DNA of 64,000 nucleotides from Bog-756 sp963741055 (GCA_963741055.1 CAVUGU010000008.1:1-64000); one strand, 5' to 3'; positions 44,882-54,961 are shown, counted from the stretch's first letter. A program made the numbers and translations. Notes: a model not told the origin generated them from the letters alone.

Positions 44882-45838
44882 ATGACCAACCACCCGAAAG
44901 CAGCCACGTCGACGAGCGAACGAGCGGCGCTCCGCGCGAGACGCCCCGTCCGCGGCCGCCGGATGCTCGCACTCGCCGTACTCGCCGCGGTCGCTGCTCT
45001 CCTCGCGGCCTGTGGGTCGTCGTCCGCGTCGACCACGACCACGACCTCCGGCTCCACAACCAGCGGCTCGGGCTCGGGCGCGGGCTCGAACGGAAGTGGC
45101 TCCGGGCGCCAGTTTCCGGGGGCCTCCGGCACCATCGCAACCGTGAACGGGACCTCGATGGAGGTGCAGAACCCCTCGAGCGGGCAGACGACGGTCAACT
45201 ACACCCCGAGCACCACCTTCCGGCAGATCGTCTCCTCGAATGCGTCGGCAGTGACCGTGGGGAGCTGCATCTCCGCGTTCGGGAAGCCGACGTCGGGCTC
45301 CTCCTCGAGCACGGGTGCCTTCGGTGAGCCGATCACCGCCACCACCGTCTCGGTGACCCAGCCGACATCCGGCAGCTGCAACCTCGGCGGAGGCGGCTTC
45401 GGTGGCGGACGCTTCCCGGCCGGTGGGAGGCGGCCGACCGGAGGCTCGTCCACCAACAGTACGGGGACCCGACCGCCCGGGGCGGGCCGGTTCAGGAACG
45501 GGCAGTTCGGGGCGGCGAGCGGTTCGGTCACCGCGGTCAACGGCTCGGCAGTCACGGTCAACGAGACCAACCCCCGAACGAAGAAGACCTCGTCGGTCGT
45601 CGTCACCCTGACCTCGACCACGACCTTTACGACGACTCAGAACTCCTCGGCGTCCGCTCTTGTCGTCGGGCAGTGCGCGCGTGCGATGGGCAGCGCGAAC
45701 ACGACCGGCGCGATCGCCGCGCAGGCGATCACCGTCTCCGCGCCCGGGCCCAACGGGTGCACGACCGGGTTCGGGTTCCGGGGCGGCGCGGGAGGCGGCC
45801 CAGGAGGCACGGGAGGAGCGGTCACGACCGGTGCATGA
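44882..45838 (+). CDS. Lipoprotein with two DUF5666-like domains
   Basis: A 318-residue lipoprotein. ATG 44882 follows GGAAGAGG, and the lipobox LLAACGSS gives C44 as lipidated Cys. Two similar beta domains follow: SGTIATVNGTSMEVQNPSSG ... VGSCISAFG and ASGSVTAVNGSAVTVNETNP ... VVGQCARAMGS. These match DUF5666-type modules and are joined by Gly/Pro-rich linkers. The C-terminus is Gly-rich. It sits between the permease and the second membrane fusion protein (8-base overlap with the latter), so it is probably an accessory part of the exporter. No catalytic residues are visible. Confidence 0.78.
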   Translation: MTNHPKAATSTSERAALRARRPVRGRRMLALAVLAAVAALLAACGSSSASTTTTTSGSTTSGSGSGAGSNGSGSGRQFPGASGTIATVNGTSMEVQNPSSGQTTVNYTPSTTFRQIVSSNASAVTVGSCISAFGKPTSGSSSSTGAFGEPITATTVSVTQPTSGSCNLGGGGFGGGRFPAGGRRPTGGSSTNSTGTRPPGAGRFRNGQFGAASGSVTAVNGSAVTVNETNPRTKKTSSVVVTLTSTTTFTTTQNSSASALVVGQCARAMGSANTTGAIAAQAITVSAPGPNGCTTGFGFRGGAGGGPGGTGGAVTTGA

Positions 45839-47770
45839 CCCGGCGCGCCAGCTGGCGCCCGACCTGACCGATCCGGCCCCGACCGGGAGGATCGCAGTGG
45901 AGCCGGCGGTCGACCGCGCTCGGGAAACGGCCGAGCCCCGGAGGACGAGCCGATACCCCTGGATCACGCCGTTCCGTGTGGCGCTGGTCCTGGTGGTGCT
46001 CGCGGCGGTGATCCTGACCCTCCTTCTCACCGGGGGTTCGGGCCCGGCATACCGAACCGCAGTCGTCGGAACCGGCGTCGCGGTCTCCACGCTCGACTCG
46101 GTGGCGACGGTCACTCCGGTGAACAAGGCCGACCTGGCCTTCGATGTCTCGGGCACGGTCGGCTCGGTCGACGTCGCCGTCGGTCAGCAGGTCACTGCCG
46201 GGCAGGTGGTGGCGTCCCTCGACACCACCGACCTCCAAGCCGAATTGGTGTCGGCCCAGGCCTCCCTCGCCTCTGCGCAGCTCACGCTCGCCAAGGACCA
46301 GGCGAGTCAGACCGCCAGCGCGTCGAGCACCACGGTGTCAGCAGGAGGGACGTCGACGGGAGCTTCGGCAACGGGTACACCGGCTGCGACAACGCCCTCG
46401 TCGGGCGGCCACGGCGCGAGCGATCAGCAGATCCAGAGCCTGCAGGCGAACCTTCTCGCAGACCAACAGCAGGAGGACGCGGACGCCGCCGCGGCACAGG
46501 CGGCTCTTCGTGAGGCGACGACCGCGTGCGCGCAAACGACGACGGCCGCGGATGCCACGACTTCGACGGTCACTACGCCGAGCGCCACCGCCGCGGCCCA
46601 CCCTCCGCCGGGGACGCCGCCGACCACCACGCCTCCGGGGTCGGGTCGCGGAGGCGCGCCCAGTTGTTCGGCCGCGCTCTCGCAGGCCTCAGCGGCACAG
46701 TCGCGGCTTGCGGCGGACATCAAAGCGGTGGACAAGGACGAGAGCGCGCTCAACTCTGCGCTCGAGGGAGGGAGCGGGTCTTCCGGTGGTGCGGGTGCAA
46801 GCGGCGCAGGGTCGACCGGCGGGCCACAGCGGGTCGGGCTCGTCGGCCGAGAGTGCAACCGGCACGTCGAGCACGGCCGCATCGGCGAACGACACCTCGG
46901 CGGCCGCCTCGGACAGCGCTGGCTCGGGCGGCTCGGGCGCCTCGGGCGGCGCCTCGGGGGCCGGCTCCGGTGAGTCGAAGAGCAAGCCCGCCGACCGCGA
47001 GTCAGTTGGCCGTCGACCAGGCCTCGATCGACGCGGCACAAGCCAACCTCGACGGCGCGCAGAGCGCGCTCGGAGACGCCAACCTCGTGAGCACGATCTC
47101 GGGCACGGTCGCCTCGGTCTCGATAGCGCCAGGAGGATCGGTGTCGGCTGCTTCCGGCTCGGCCTCGCCCGCCATCGTGGTGATCGGATCCGGGACCTCG
47201 TACCAGGCGGTGGCCAACGTCCCCGTCACCCACATCGGGGCCGTCTCGGTGGGGCAGCACGCGGTGGTCACGCCCGACTCGACCAACCGCGGCGTCGACG
47301 GAACCGTCACGGCGATCGGTGTGCTCGGCACGAGCGAGTCGACGACCACGACGTATCCGGTCACCGTCTCCCTCGACTCGTCCGAGCTCGGTCAGCTCTC
47401 GGGGGCCGAGGCAGAGGTCTCGATCGTCACCCACACCTCACCGAACAACGCGATCACCGTTCCGTCGTCCGCGGTCCGAACGGTCGGCTTTCGTCACCTC
47501 GTGACCGTTTTCGAGCCCGACGGGACGACGAAGTCGGTCGTCGTGACGCTCGGTACGGTGGGCGACGTCCTCACCCAGGTGACCTCTGGCGTCTCGAAGG
47601 GCCAGGCGGTGGTCCTTGCCGATTACGGCGAGGCGGTGCCTTCCTCTTCGACCACCGCCGGGCGCTTCGGGGTCGGCGGCCTCGGCGGCTCCGGCGGCCT
47701 CGGCGGCGCAGGAGGCTTCGGCGGGGGAGGCCTCGGAGGCGGGGGCAGGGGCGCGGTCGCAATCGGCTGA
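45831..47770 (+). CDS. Second membrane fusion protein with long hairpin and Gly-rich tail (two frame breaks)
   Basis: GTG 45831 overlaps the lipoprotein gene. One helix (FRVALVLVVLAAVILTLLLT) precedes lipoyl half 1 (VSGTVGSVDVAVGQQVTAGQ), a ~230-residue Ala/Ser/Gln/Asp-rich hairpin with Pro/Thr linkers, then lipoyl half 2 (ISGTVASVSIAPGGSVSAAS) and a barrel domain (VIGSGTSYQAVANVPVTHIG, VTVSLDSSELGQLSGAEAEV). The tail is Gly-rich (GVGGLGGSGGLGGAGGFGGG). Frame changes occur near 46815 and 46995; the middle frame reads SAESATGTSSTAASANDTSA. The rebuilt length is ~645 residues. It is a second adaptor of the same family as the gene at 41474, in the same operon. Confidence 0.78.
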
Positions 47771-47842
47771 CTCGGGGCGACCTCCGGATGCTTCGCCGCC
47801 CGATCGGCCATCTGCGCCGGCAGTCATGGCAGCATCGTGGGC

Positions 47843-48340
47843 ATGACCCTCCTGGTGGTCCGCCACGCCGACGCCGGCCGTCGCGACCACTACCAGGGCG
47901 ACGACCGCGACCGACCCCTCTCCACCGAGGGTCGGGCGCAGGCCGCCGCGCTGGTCGAACTGCTCCGGGGTTACCGTCCGACCGCCATCCTCTCGAGTCC
48001 CTTCGTGCGCTGTGTCGAGACGGTGCGGCCACTGGCCGACGCGCTGGTGCTCCCGGTCGAAACGACCGACGCGCTGGCCGAGGGCCACTGGACCGAGGCG
48101 CTCGAGCTGCTCGCGGACCGGTCGGGAGCGACCGAGGTCCTCTGCACTCACGGCGACGTCGCGGCCGCGATCCTCGAATCGCTCGGGGGCCGCGGCGACC
48201 CAGCCCGCGAGGGCCGTCTGCAAAAGGGCGAGGTGTGGGTCGTCGGAGAGGAGGATCCAGGGCTGGTGATCACCGATCACCTTCGCCAGCCCGCTACCCG
48301 GAGCGGGTCATCCGGTCCGAAGCCACCCCCGGTACGCTGA
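47843..48340 (+). CDS. SixA-like histidine phosphatase family protein
   Basis: A 165-residue phosphoglycerate-mutase-like phosphatase. The catalytic His lies in LLVVRHADAGRRDHY, an Arg pair in LSSPFVRCVET, and the second active-site His in VLCTHGDVAAA. Length fits the SixA group, which removes phosphate from phosphohistidine or small phosphoesters. ATG 47843 is used; GTG 47837 is two codons earlier. It lies eight bases before murL on the same strand. Confidence 0.82.
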   Translation: MTLLVVRHADAGRRDHYQGDDRDRPLSTEGRAQAAALVELLRGYRPTAILSSPFVRCVETVRPLADALVLPVETTDALAEGHWTEALELLADRSGATEVLCTHGDVAAAILESLGGRGDPAREGRLQKGEVWVVGEEDPGLVITDHLRQPATRSGSSGPKPPPVR

Positions 48341-48347
48341 ACCGGCC

Positions 48348-49703
48348 ATGGACGACGGCTGCTTCGATCCGCGAGGTTTCGACGCGTTCCGGGTGGTCGA
48401 CCGCACCTTCGACAAGGAGTCGCGGACCCTCACCCTCGAGTACGCACTCGACGACGCGGAGCACTTCGTCGAGACGCTGACCTTCGAGTCCCCGACCGCG
48501 ACGAACGGCCTCGCGGACGCCGCCGGATTCGAGCGTTCGCTGCTCCACCTGCACATCGCGGCCGGGACGAGCTACTACAAGACGGCGGCACCACCGGTGG
48601 TGTCGGTGGAGGGCGCCTCGCTCACCGCGGGAGAGATCGCCTTCCACCACCACCTCTACGACCAGGGACTGCGTGAGTTCGCGGTGCGGAACGGACTGCC
48701 GGTACCGCGACCGGTCGCCATCCGCGCAGAGCTGGCCCGGACCGAACCCCAACCGCTGCGGTCGAAGCGGGCGGACACTGGGCTGGTGGTCCCGATCGGA
48801 GGTGGCAAGGACTCGGTGGTGCTCGCCCACACGCTGGCCCCTCTCCGCCCGAGACTCCTCGCGGTCAATCCGCACCCGGTGGTCGTCGAGCTCGCCGACG
48901 CACTCGGTCTCGAGCTGATCGTGGTCCGGCGCCATCTCTCGCCTCGACTCGCGGAGCTGAACCTGCGGGGTGCACGAAACGGCCACGTGCCGATCACCGC
49001 GATCATCTCGCTCATCGCGGTCACCGGCAGCTTCCTCTACGGATACAGCTCGATCGCGATGGCGATCGAGCGCTCGGCGAGCGAAGAGACCCGCTCCGTC
49101 GGCGGGGTGCCGGTCAACCACCAGTACTCGAAGACCCTCGAGTTCGAACGCCTCCTGCAGGACCTGATCGCCCGTTCCATCGATCCGGCGCTGGCCTACG
49201 GATCGGCGCTGCGGTCCCATTCGGAGCTCAGCATCGCGCGGGCTTTTGCGCCACTCACCGGGTTCCACTCGACCTTCTGCAGCTGCAACCAGGCCTTCCG
49301 GCACGATGCCCATCCCGACGACCGGTGGTGCGGGGAGTGTGCGAAATGCCGCTTCGTGGCGCTGATGCTCGCCCCCTTCCTGACCCGATCCGCGCTCACC
49401 GCGATCATCGGCCGGGACCTCTTCGACGACCCGAGCCAGGTGGGGGGGTTCGCCGAACTGATGAGCCCCGACGACAAGCCGTTCGAGTGCGTCGGGGAGC
49501 GCCGGGAGTCGGCGGCCGCCATCTGGATGTTGGCCCGCATGCCCGAGTGGCGCGAGTCGGCAGTGGTCGCGAGCCTTCGGCCGCGAGCGGAGGAGCTGGT
49601 GGGGGAGGACGACGTGGCCGACGTCCTCGCGCCCGCGGACGGACCTGCCTTTCCCGTCCCGGCCGTGGCCGACGCGGTCGACGAGGCGTTCGGCGAACGG
49701 TGA
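48348..49703 (+). CDS. murL: UDP-MurNAc-L-Ala-L-Glu epimerase MurL
   Basis: A 451-residue protein that matches MurL, the enzyme that turns the terminal L-Glu of UDP-MurNAc-L-Ala-L-Glu into D-Glu. This is an alternative to making free D-Glu with a racemase. Visible are an N-terminal domain with FDKESRTLTLEYALDDAEHF, the PP-loop-like ATP motif VVPIGGGKDSVVLAHTL (about residues 146-162), GHVPITAIISLIAVTGSFLY and GGVPVNHQYSKTLEFER. A Cys cluster FCSCNQAFRHD...WCGECAKCRF follows. The next gene is a MurD-type ligase with a four-base overlap, the same pairing as in the described MurD2-MurL systems. The frame is intact and of family length. Confidence 0.86.
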   Translation: MDDGCFDPRGFDAFRVVDRTFDKESRTLTLEYALDDAEHFVETLTFESPTATNGLADAAGFERSLLHLHIAAGTSYYKTAAPPVVSVEGASLTAGEIAFHHHLYDQGLREFAVRNGLPVPRPVAIRAELARTEPQPLRSKRADTGLVVPIGGGKDSVVLAHTLAPLRPRLLAVNPHPVVVELADALGLELIVVRRHLSPRLAELNLRGARNGHVPITAIISLIAVTGSFLYGYSSIAMAIERSASEETRSVGGVPVNHQYSKTLEFERLLQDLIARSIDPALAYGSALRSHSELSIARAFAPLTGFHSTFCSCNQAFRHDAHPDDRWCGECAKCRFVALMLAPFLTRSALTAIIGRDLFDDPSQVGGFAELMSPDDKPFECVGERRESAAAIWMLARMPEWRESAVVASLRPRAEELVGEDDVADVLAPADGPAFPVPAVADAVDEAFGER

Positions 49704-51064
49704 CGCTCGACGAGCTCGCCACCCGCCGGGTCGCGGTGTGGGGGGTCGGGCAGGAGGGCCGGGGGATCACCCGGTTGCTCGTCGAGCGAGGGGCTTCGGT
49801 GGTTCTCGTCGACGACCGCCTGGAGGCGGCCGAACAGGCGGCTCTCGAGCTCGACGTCCCGACGCGGCCGATCACGCCCGACCGTGCTCGCCGACACGGA
49901 TATCGAGGTCGTGGTGCGCTCCCCTGGGGTCAGTCGCTACAGGACCGAGCTCCTCGACGTCGAGCGAGCGGGCGTCGAGGTCACCACCCCGATGGCGGTC
50001 TGGCTCGAGGACTTCGCCGATGCCCGGGTGCTCGCGGTGACCGGCACCAAAGGGAAGAGCACCACCGCAGCCCTCGCGGCAGCGATCCTCGCTGCGGGCG
50101 GTACCGACGTGGCCCTGATCGGGAACATCGGAGTGCCGGTCACCGACACCTACGGGCAGCCACGCTCCGGCGCGTACGTCGTCGAGGTGTCCTCGTACCA
50201 GGCGGCGGACGTGACCGCTGACCCCGGCAGGTGTGCGTGCTCACCAGCCTCGCCCCGGACCATCTCGACTGGCACCGGGGTCTCGAGCAGTACTACCGCG
50301 ACAAGCTTCGCCTGATCGAGGCAGGACCGATCGGAGAGCTCGCGGTGAACGCGGCGAGCGAGGAAGCCGTGCTCCGAACCACCGGACATCCGCGCCGGAC
50401 CCTCTTCGGTCCGGCCGGGCGGGTGCGTCTCGGCCCGGAAGGTGTCGTCGAGGTGGACGGAGAGCCGCTCGCCGACACCGGCCGACTCCGGGTCCCGGGT
50501 GTGCACAACCGCTGGAACCTCTGCGGTGCGGTCGCCGGGGTGATGCTCCTCGAGGGTCGGCCACCTACTCGAGCGGCCGTCGAGTCGGCGATGGACGGGT
50601 TCGAGGGTCTCCCTTCGAGATGTCACGTAATCGGGGAGCGCGATTCGTTGACCTACGTCGACGACGCACTGGCCTCCAATCCGTTCGCGACGGCGGCCTC
50701 CATCGAGGCCTTCGCCGGTCGCGACCTCACGGTCATCGTGGGCGGCGCCGACCGCGGCGTCGCGCCGACCGAACTGGTCGAGGCGCTCCGAGCGCACCGG
50801 CCTGTGCCGCGGCTGGTGGTTCTCCCACCCGACCCGTCCCGTCTGGTGGACTCGGTGCACTCCACGCCGGGTAGCGACGCACCGGTGATCGAGGTGCGAC
50901 TCGCCGAGGATCTCACCGGCGCGGTCGCGCTCGCGGCCGCGTCGACACCGAGCGGAGGTGTCGTCCTCTTCTCCCCGGGCGCGCCGACTCCCGAGGGCGA
51001 GGGCGGGTTCGCCGTGCGCAGCGGGATCTTTCGCGAGGCGGCGGGCCTCTCGGGTGCTACCTGA
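49700..51064 (+). CDS. murD: MurD-type ligase, probably adding L-Glu (MurD2) (two frame breaks)
   Basis: GTG 49700 overlaps the murL stop. The N-domain starts with a Rossmann-like loop (VAVWGVGQEGRGITRLLVER). Near 49885 one extra base shifts the frame to ADTDIEVVVRSPGVSRYR. The ATP loop VTGTKGKSTTAALAAA and GAYVVEVSSYQAADV follow. Near 50228 one missing G shifts it back to CVLTSLAPDHLDWHRGLEQY, VPGVHNRWNLCGAVAGVMLL and DDALASNPFATAASIEAF. Mur-ligase central and C-terminal domains are complete, so the breaks are probably sequence errors. Its partnership with MurL implies that it ligates L-Glu to UDP-MurNAc-L-Ala, which MurL then epimerises. Confidence 0.83.
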
Positions 51065-51539
51065 TCGACCCCCGGGCGTTTGCCCGCACGAACTCCAGGA
51101 TCTCGATGTGCTTGGCGGTGTCCATCTCCATCAGACGGACCAGTAGCTGCCACATGGTGTCGTCCTTCAGTGTCTCCAGCCGCGAGGAGAGGCGCCGGAG
51201 ATCGGCGGCGTCCGAGCGCTCGCGCTCGAGGAGCGATTCGGTGAGCGAGACCACCCGCGACGCGTCGGGTCCCCACCGGTCGAGCCGGGGGACCTCTGGC
51301 TGATCGGATCGCAGCTCGACATCGGCTTCGAGCGCGGCGGCGAGGTCGCGGAAGAGGCGGTGGTGCCGGATCTCGTCCTCGACGATGAGAGCGGCCAGAT
51401 AGCGGAAGGCTGCCGATTCCGAGGCCTCGGCAGCGTCCTGGTACTCGGAGAGAAGAGTGCGCTCGTTCTCTTCGTGGGAGGTGAGGTGCTGGTGAAGCTC
51501 GGACTCCCAGACGCTCGCCCCGGCCAGTCCCTTGGTCAT
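51057..51539 (-). CDS. Ferritin-like four-helix protein
   Basis: A 160-residue all-helical protein. Paired Glu/His motifs typical of ferritin-like or rubrerythrin-like di-iron proteins occur: SHEENERTLLSEYQDAAEAS, ALIVEDEIRHHRLFRDL and, near the end, QLLVRLMEMDTAKHIEILEF. It may bind iron, but the full ligand set cannot be confirmed by eye. ATG 51539 is preceded by GAGGCGGCG. It overlaps the convergent MurD gene by eight bases. Confidence 0.72.
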   Translation of the reverse strand: MTKGLAGASVWESELHQHLTSHEENERTLLSEYQDAAEASESAAFRYLAALIVEDEIRHHRLFRDLAAALEADVELRSDQPEVPRLDRWGPDASRVVSLTESLLERERSDAADLRRLSSRLETLKDDTMWQLLVRLMEMDTAKHIEILEFVRANARGSIR

Positions 51540-51679
51540 TCGCCGCCTCCTCGGTCGCGCTGGTGAATGGTCGCGCCCCGCTCCCGCGCTCGCAACGGCC
51601 CTGCGATCTGGTGCCGCCGCTCGACGCCCCGACCTCGGTCCCTCGCAGCGCGACGGTCTGCTTCCATTAGGTTGAGACG

Positions 51680-52481
51680 ATGATCCGCTACGACGTCGGC
51701 GGGGACGCCGTCGCCCGGCTGGTGCTCGACCGGCCCGATGCCAAGAACGCGCTCACCCCGGAGATGAGGGACGACATCGTCGCAAGGGTTCGTGAGGCTC
51801 GGGCGGACCCGGCTGTCCGGGCGCTGCTGATCACCGGGGTCGGGGATGCCTTCTGTGCGGGGATGGATCTACGCCAGTCGACGGTCGCCGGGTCGGGCCA
51901 GGCCGGCTTCGACCCTCGCAGCACGAGCGAGACCCTCCGCGCCGGCGTGCAGGCGTTCATCCGCGAGCTTTGGGAGCTCGACAAGCCGACCGTGGCCGCG
52001 GTCAACGGAACTGCGGTCGGCCCCGGCGCGCACCTGGCGTTGGCCTGCGACTTCGTACTGGTGTGTGACCGGACACGGTTCATCTGGTCGTTCGCCAAGT
52101 GGGGACTCGTCGTCGACGCGGGCGGTGCCTATCTGCTGCCGCGCCTCGTCGGGCTTCCGCGCGCCAAGGCCATGGTCATGCTCGGCGAAGGCGCAAGCGG
52201 CGAGCAGGCGGTCGACCTCGGGCTCGCCTACCGCTGTCTTCCGACCGCCGAGGAGCTCGAGCACGAGGCCGACGAGCTCGCGGCTCGGCTGGCCGCCGGG
52301 CCGACCCGTTCGATGGGGCTCTCCAAGCAACTGCTCAACGCGACCTTCGAGACCGATCTCTCGGCGTCGCTCGATCGAGAAGCGCAGGCCCAGGCGATGG
52401 CAGCGGTCTCGCCGGAGATGGCCGAAGGCATGGCCGCTTTCGCCGAGAAGCGAGCCGCCGGACTTCCGCAACGCCCGCTGA
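51680..52481 (+). CDS. Enoyl-CoA hydratase/isomerase family protein (frame break near 52452)
   Basis: ATG 51680 gives MIRYDVGGDAVARLVLDRPD, then the oxyanion loop GDAFCAGMDLRQS, VAAVNGTAVGPGAHLALACD and LLPRLVGLPRAKAMVMLGEG. It continues in the usual crotonase order to GMAAFAEKR. There one extra base near 52452 extends the frame through the next gene. The neighbouring frame gives EPPDFRNAR and TGA 52479-52481, matching the normal ...EKRxPxF ending. About 266 residues. It likely hydrates or isomerises an enoyl-CoA in the catabolic cluster that follows. Confidence 0.84.
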
Positions 52482-52550
52482 GGGGCGGCATCCGGGCGCC
52501 GCGAGGTAGCCTCATCGTCGAAACGCTTTCTCGAGGTGGCCGGGGGAACC

Positions 52551-53765
52551 ATGGAGACCATGGAACCGCCCGGCCCGTCCGTGGGGTCGAGCATGGAACC
52601 CGAAGATCTGGCCGCTGCGTTCATGGATCCGGCGGTGGCCGCCGAACCGCAGCCCTTCTACCGTGAGGCGCGGTCGGTGGGCGCGGTCGTTCCCGGCACC
52701 TTCGGGCAGCAGATCGTCCGTCGCACCGCGGTCGAGTACGCGCTCGGCCATCCCGAGGAGTTCTCCTCGGGGATGGAGGCGGTGGATCTCGGCCAGTCGG
52801 TGCCGCTGATCCCCTTGCAGGTCGACCCGCCGGAACATCGCAAGTACCGCCGGCTGCTCGATCCGATCTTCGCCCCGAGATACATGAACGTGCTCGAACC
52901 CGACATCGCCCGGTGGATCAACGAGCGGATCGACACCTTCATCGACGACGGCTGTTGCGACTTCGCCGCCGACTTCGCGGTGCCGCTGCCCTCCTCGGTC
53001 TTCCTGCGGCTGGTCGGTCTGCCACTCTCCGAGCTCGAGATGTTCCTCGAGATGAAAGACGGCATCCTGCGTCCCCTGGGGAACGACCTCGACGAGATCA
53101 AGGTCAACCAGCAAGTCGCCGCACGCCGGATCGAGGAGTACTTCGCCGAGCAGATCGCCGATCGCCAGAAGAAACCGCGTGACGACCTCCTCAGCATGTT
53201 CCTCAGCGCCGAGGTGGACTCGGAGCGCCTGACGGTCGAGGAGATCCTCGGCATCTGCTTCCTTTTCATCATTGCCGGACTCGACACCGTCACCGACTCG
53301 CTCGAGTGCTTCATGGCGCGACTCGCCCAGCACCCCGACGAGCGACGCCAGCTGGTCGAGGATCCCGAGATCATCCCCACGGCGGTCGAGGAGCTGCTGC
53401 GCTGGGAGACCCCGGTCACCACGGTCGCCCGGGTCGCCACCCGCGACCTCGAGCTCGAAGGGTGCCCGATCCACAAGGGCGAGTCGATCGGCGTGATGAT
53501 CGGCTCGGCCAACACCGACGAGGTCGCGATCGAGGGCGCCGACGAGGTCGATCTCACTCGTGGGGTCAACCGGCACCTCGCCTTCGGCGGTGGCATCCAT
53601 CGCTGCCTCGGTTCGAACCTGGCGAGGGTCGAGCTCCGCATCGCCATGCGCGAGTGGCACCGGCGGATTCCCGAGTACTCGCTCGAGCCGGGTGCCGAGC
53701 TCGTCTACCAGATGGGGCTCCGGCAGATCGACACGCTTCCGCTGGTGTTCGACGGAGCGCAGTGA
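52551..53765 (+). CDS. Cytochrome P450
   Basis: A ~404-residue soluble bacterial P450. The I-helix motif is FIIAGLDTVTDS, the K-helix ExxR is EELLR, and the haem-binding loop FGGGIHRCLGSNLAR has C352 as the haem ligand. DPPEHRKYRRLLDPIF is the C-helix block. ATG 52551 is used, with GGGGGAACC before it; GTG 52536 and ATG 52560 are in frame. A 3Fe-4S ferredoxin at 57781 could donate electrons. With acyl-CoA genes on both sides it probably hydroxylates a steroid, terpenoid or fatty-acid side chain before CoA activation. Confidence 0.92.
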   Translation: METMEPPGPSVGSSMEPEDLAAAFMDPAVAAEPQPFYREARSVGAVVPGTFGQQIVRRTAVEYALGHPEEFSSGMEAVDLGQSVPLIPLQVDPPEHRKYRRLLDPIFAPRYMNVLEPDIARWINERIDTFIDDGCCDFAADFAVPLPSSVFLRLVGLPLSELEMFLEMKDGILRPLGNDLDEIKVNQQVAARRIEEYFAEQIADRQKKPRDDLLSMFLSAEVDSERLTVEEILGICFLFIIAGLDTVTDSLECFMARLAQHPDERRQLVEDPEIIPTAVEELLRWETPVTTVARVATRDLELEGCPIHKGESIGVMIGSANTDEVAIEGADEVDLTRGVNRHLAFGGGIHRCLGSNLARVELRIAMREWHRRIPEYSLEPGAELVYQMGLRQIDTLPLVFDGAQ

Positions 53766-53821
53766 GCGCACTCCACCGATCGACGGAACTCGCCACGGGT
53801 CACTCTTCACCGGACTGAGCA

Positions 53822-54958
53822 GTGGATTTCGTTCTGAACGACGAGCAGCAGCTGCTGCGCGAGACGACGGCCAAATTCCTCGACGACACCTGCCCGCTCG
53901 CCGAGGTCCGCCGGATCGCGGAGGAAGAGCCCGCCGGCTTCGACCGAGACTGGTGGCGCCAAGGCGCCGAGCTCGGCTGGACCTCGATGCTCGTCCCCGA
54001 GGAGCTCGGTGGCGGCTGCGTGTCGGGTGGTCCGCTCGCCGATCTCTCCCTCGTGGCGGAGGAGATGGGGCGGCGGGTGACGCCCGGACCGCTCGTCCCG
54101 ACCAACGTGGTGGCCGCGGCGATCGCCCGGTCGGGTTCGCCCGTCCACCACAAGCAGCTGACCGGCCTGTTGAGCGGCGAGACCGTCGCCACTTGGTGGC
54201 CGGGGTCGGCACTCTCCGGCTTCGGGGCGAGCAGCGGCCGCGAGACGGAGCTCCGCGCGGTCCGTGGGAGCGACGGGTACGTGGTGGAGGGGACGACCGG
54301 TCCGGTGGAGGCCGCCGCGGAGGCGGACCAGCTGCTGGTCGTCGCCCGCTCGGACGAGGGCCTCGTCCAGCTCCTCGTCGCCGCAGGGACGCCCGGGCTG
54401 TCCGTCCGGCCGGCGGGGAGCATCGATCTGGTCCGTCGGTTCGCCGTCCTCGCGTTCGACCACGTCGAGGTCGGGGCCGACGCCGAGCTCGGGGGGGCCG
54501 GCACCGCCGAGGCGGACATCGAGCGGCAGCTCCACGACGTGGCCGTCCTGCAGTGCGCGGAGATGGCCGGGGCGGCCGATCGTGTCTTCGAGTTCACCGT
54601 CGCCTACGCAGAGGAGCGGTACTCCTTCGGCAGGCCCCTCGTCTCCTACCAGGCGCTCAAGCACCGCTTCGCCGACATGAAGATGTGGCTCGAGGCGAGC
54701 CACGCGACGAGCTCTGCCGCGGCGCGAGCCGTCGACTCGGGTTCCGAGCACGCCCCGGAGCTGATCAGCGTGGCCAAGGCCTACGTCGGCGACCGCACGC
54801 CGGCGATCCTGCAGGACTGCGTGCAACTCCACGGTGGGATCGGGGTGACCTGGGAGCACGACCTCCACCTGTACCTGCGGCGGGTGATCCAGGACCGATC
54901 GCTCTTCGGGACCCCGAGCGACCACCGCGAGCGGATCGCCGCGATCGTGGGGGAGTGA
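53822..54958 (+). CDS. Acyl-CoA dehydrogenase (FadE-type, short)
   Basis: A 378-residue acyl-CoA dehydrogenase starting MDFVLNDEQQLLRETTAKFL at GTG 53822. The C-terminal half carries RYSFGRPLVSYQALKHRFAD, LQDCVQLHGGIGVTWEHDLH and LYLRRVIQDRSLFG; the Glu in TWEHDLH is at the usual catalytic-base position. The central flavin region is divergent. Three bases separate it from the next acyl-CoA dehydrogenase, the arrangement of mycobacterial heterotetrameric dehydrogenases acting on sterol side chains; joint assembly is an inference. Confidence 0.88.
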   Translation: MDFVLNDEQQLLRETTAKFLDDTCPLAEVRRIAEEEPAGFDRDWWRQGAELGWTSMLVPEELGGGCVSGGPLADLSLVAEEMGRRVTPGPLVPTNVVAAAIARSGSPVHHKQLTGLLSGETVATWWPGSALSGFGASSGRETELRAVRGSDGYVVEGTTGPVEAAAEADQLLVVARSDEGLVQLLVAAGTPGLSVRPAGSIDLVRRFAVLAFDHVEVGADAELGGAGTAEADIERQLHDVAVLQCAEMAGAADRVFEFTVAYAEERYSFGRPLVSYQALKHRFADMKMWLEASHATSSAAARAVDSGSEHAPELISVAKAYVGDRTPAILQDCVQLHGGIGVTWEHDLHLYLRRVIQDRSLFGTPSDHRERIAAIVGE

Positions 54959-54961
54959 GCG

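Noticed and set aside
52482..52666. Extension of the enoyl-CoA hydratase frame across the P450 start.
   Set aside because: The extension is low-complexity; the neighbouring frame gives the normal family ending and a stop at 52481.
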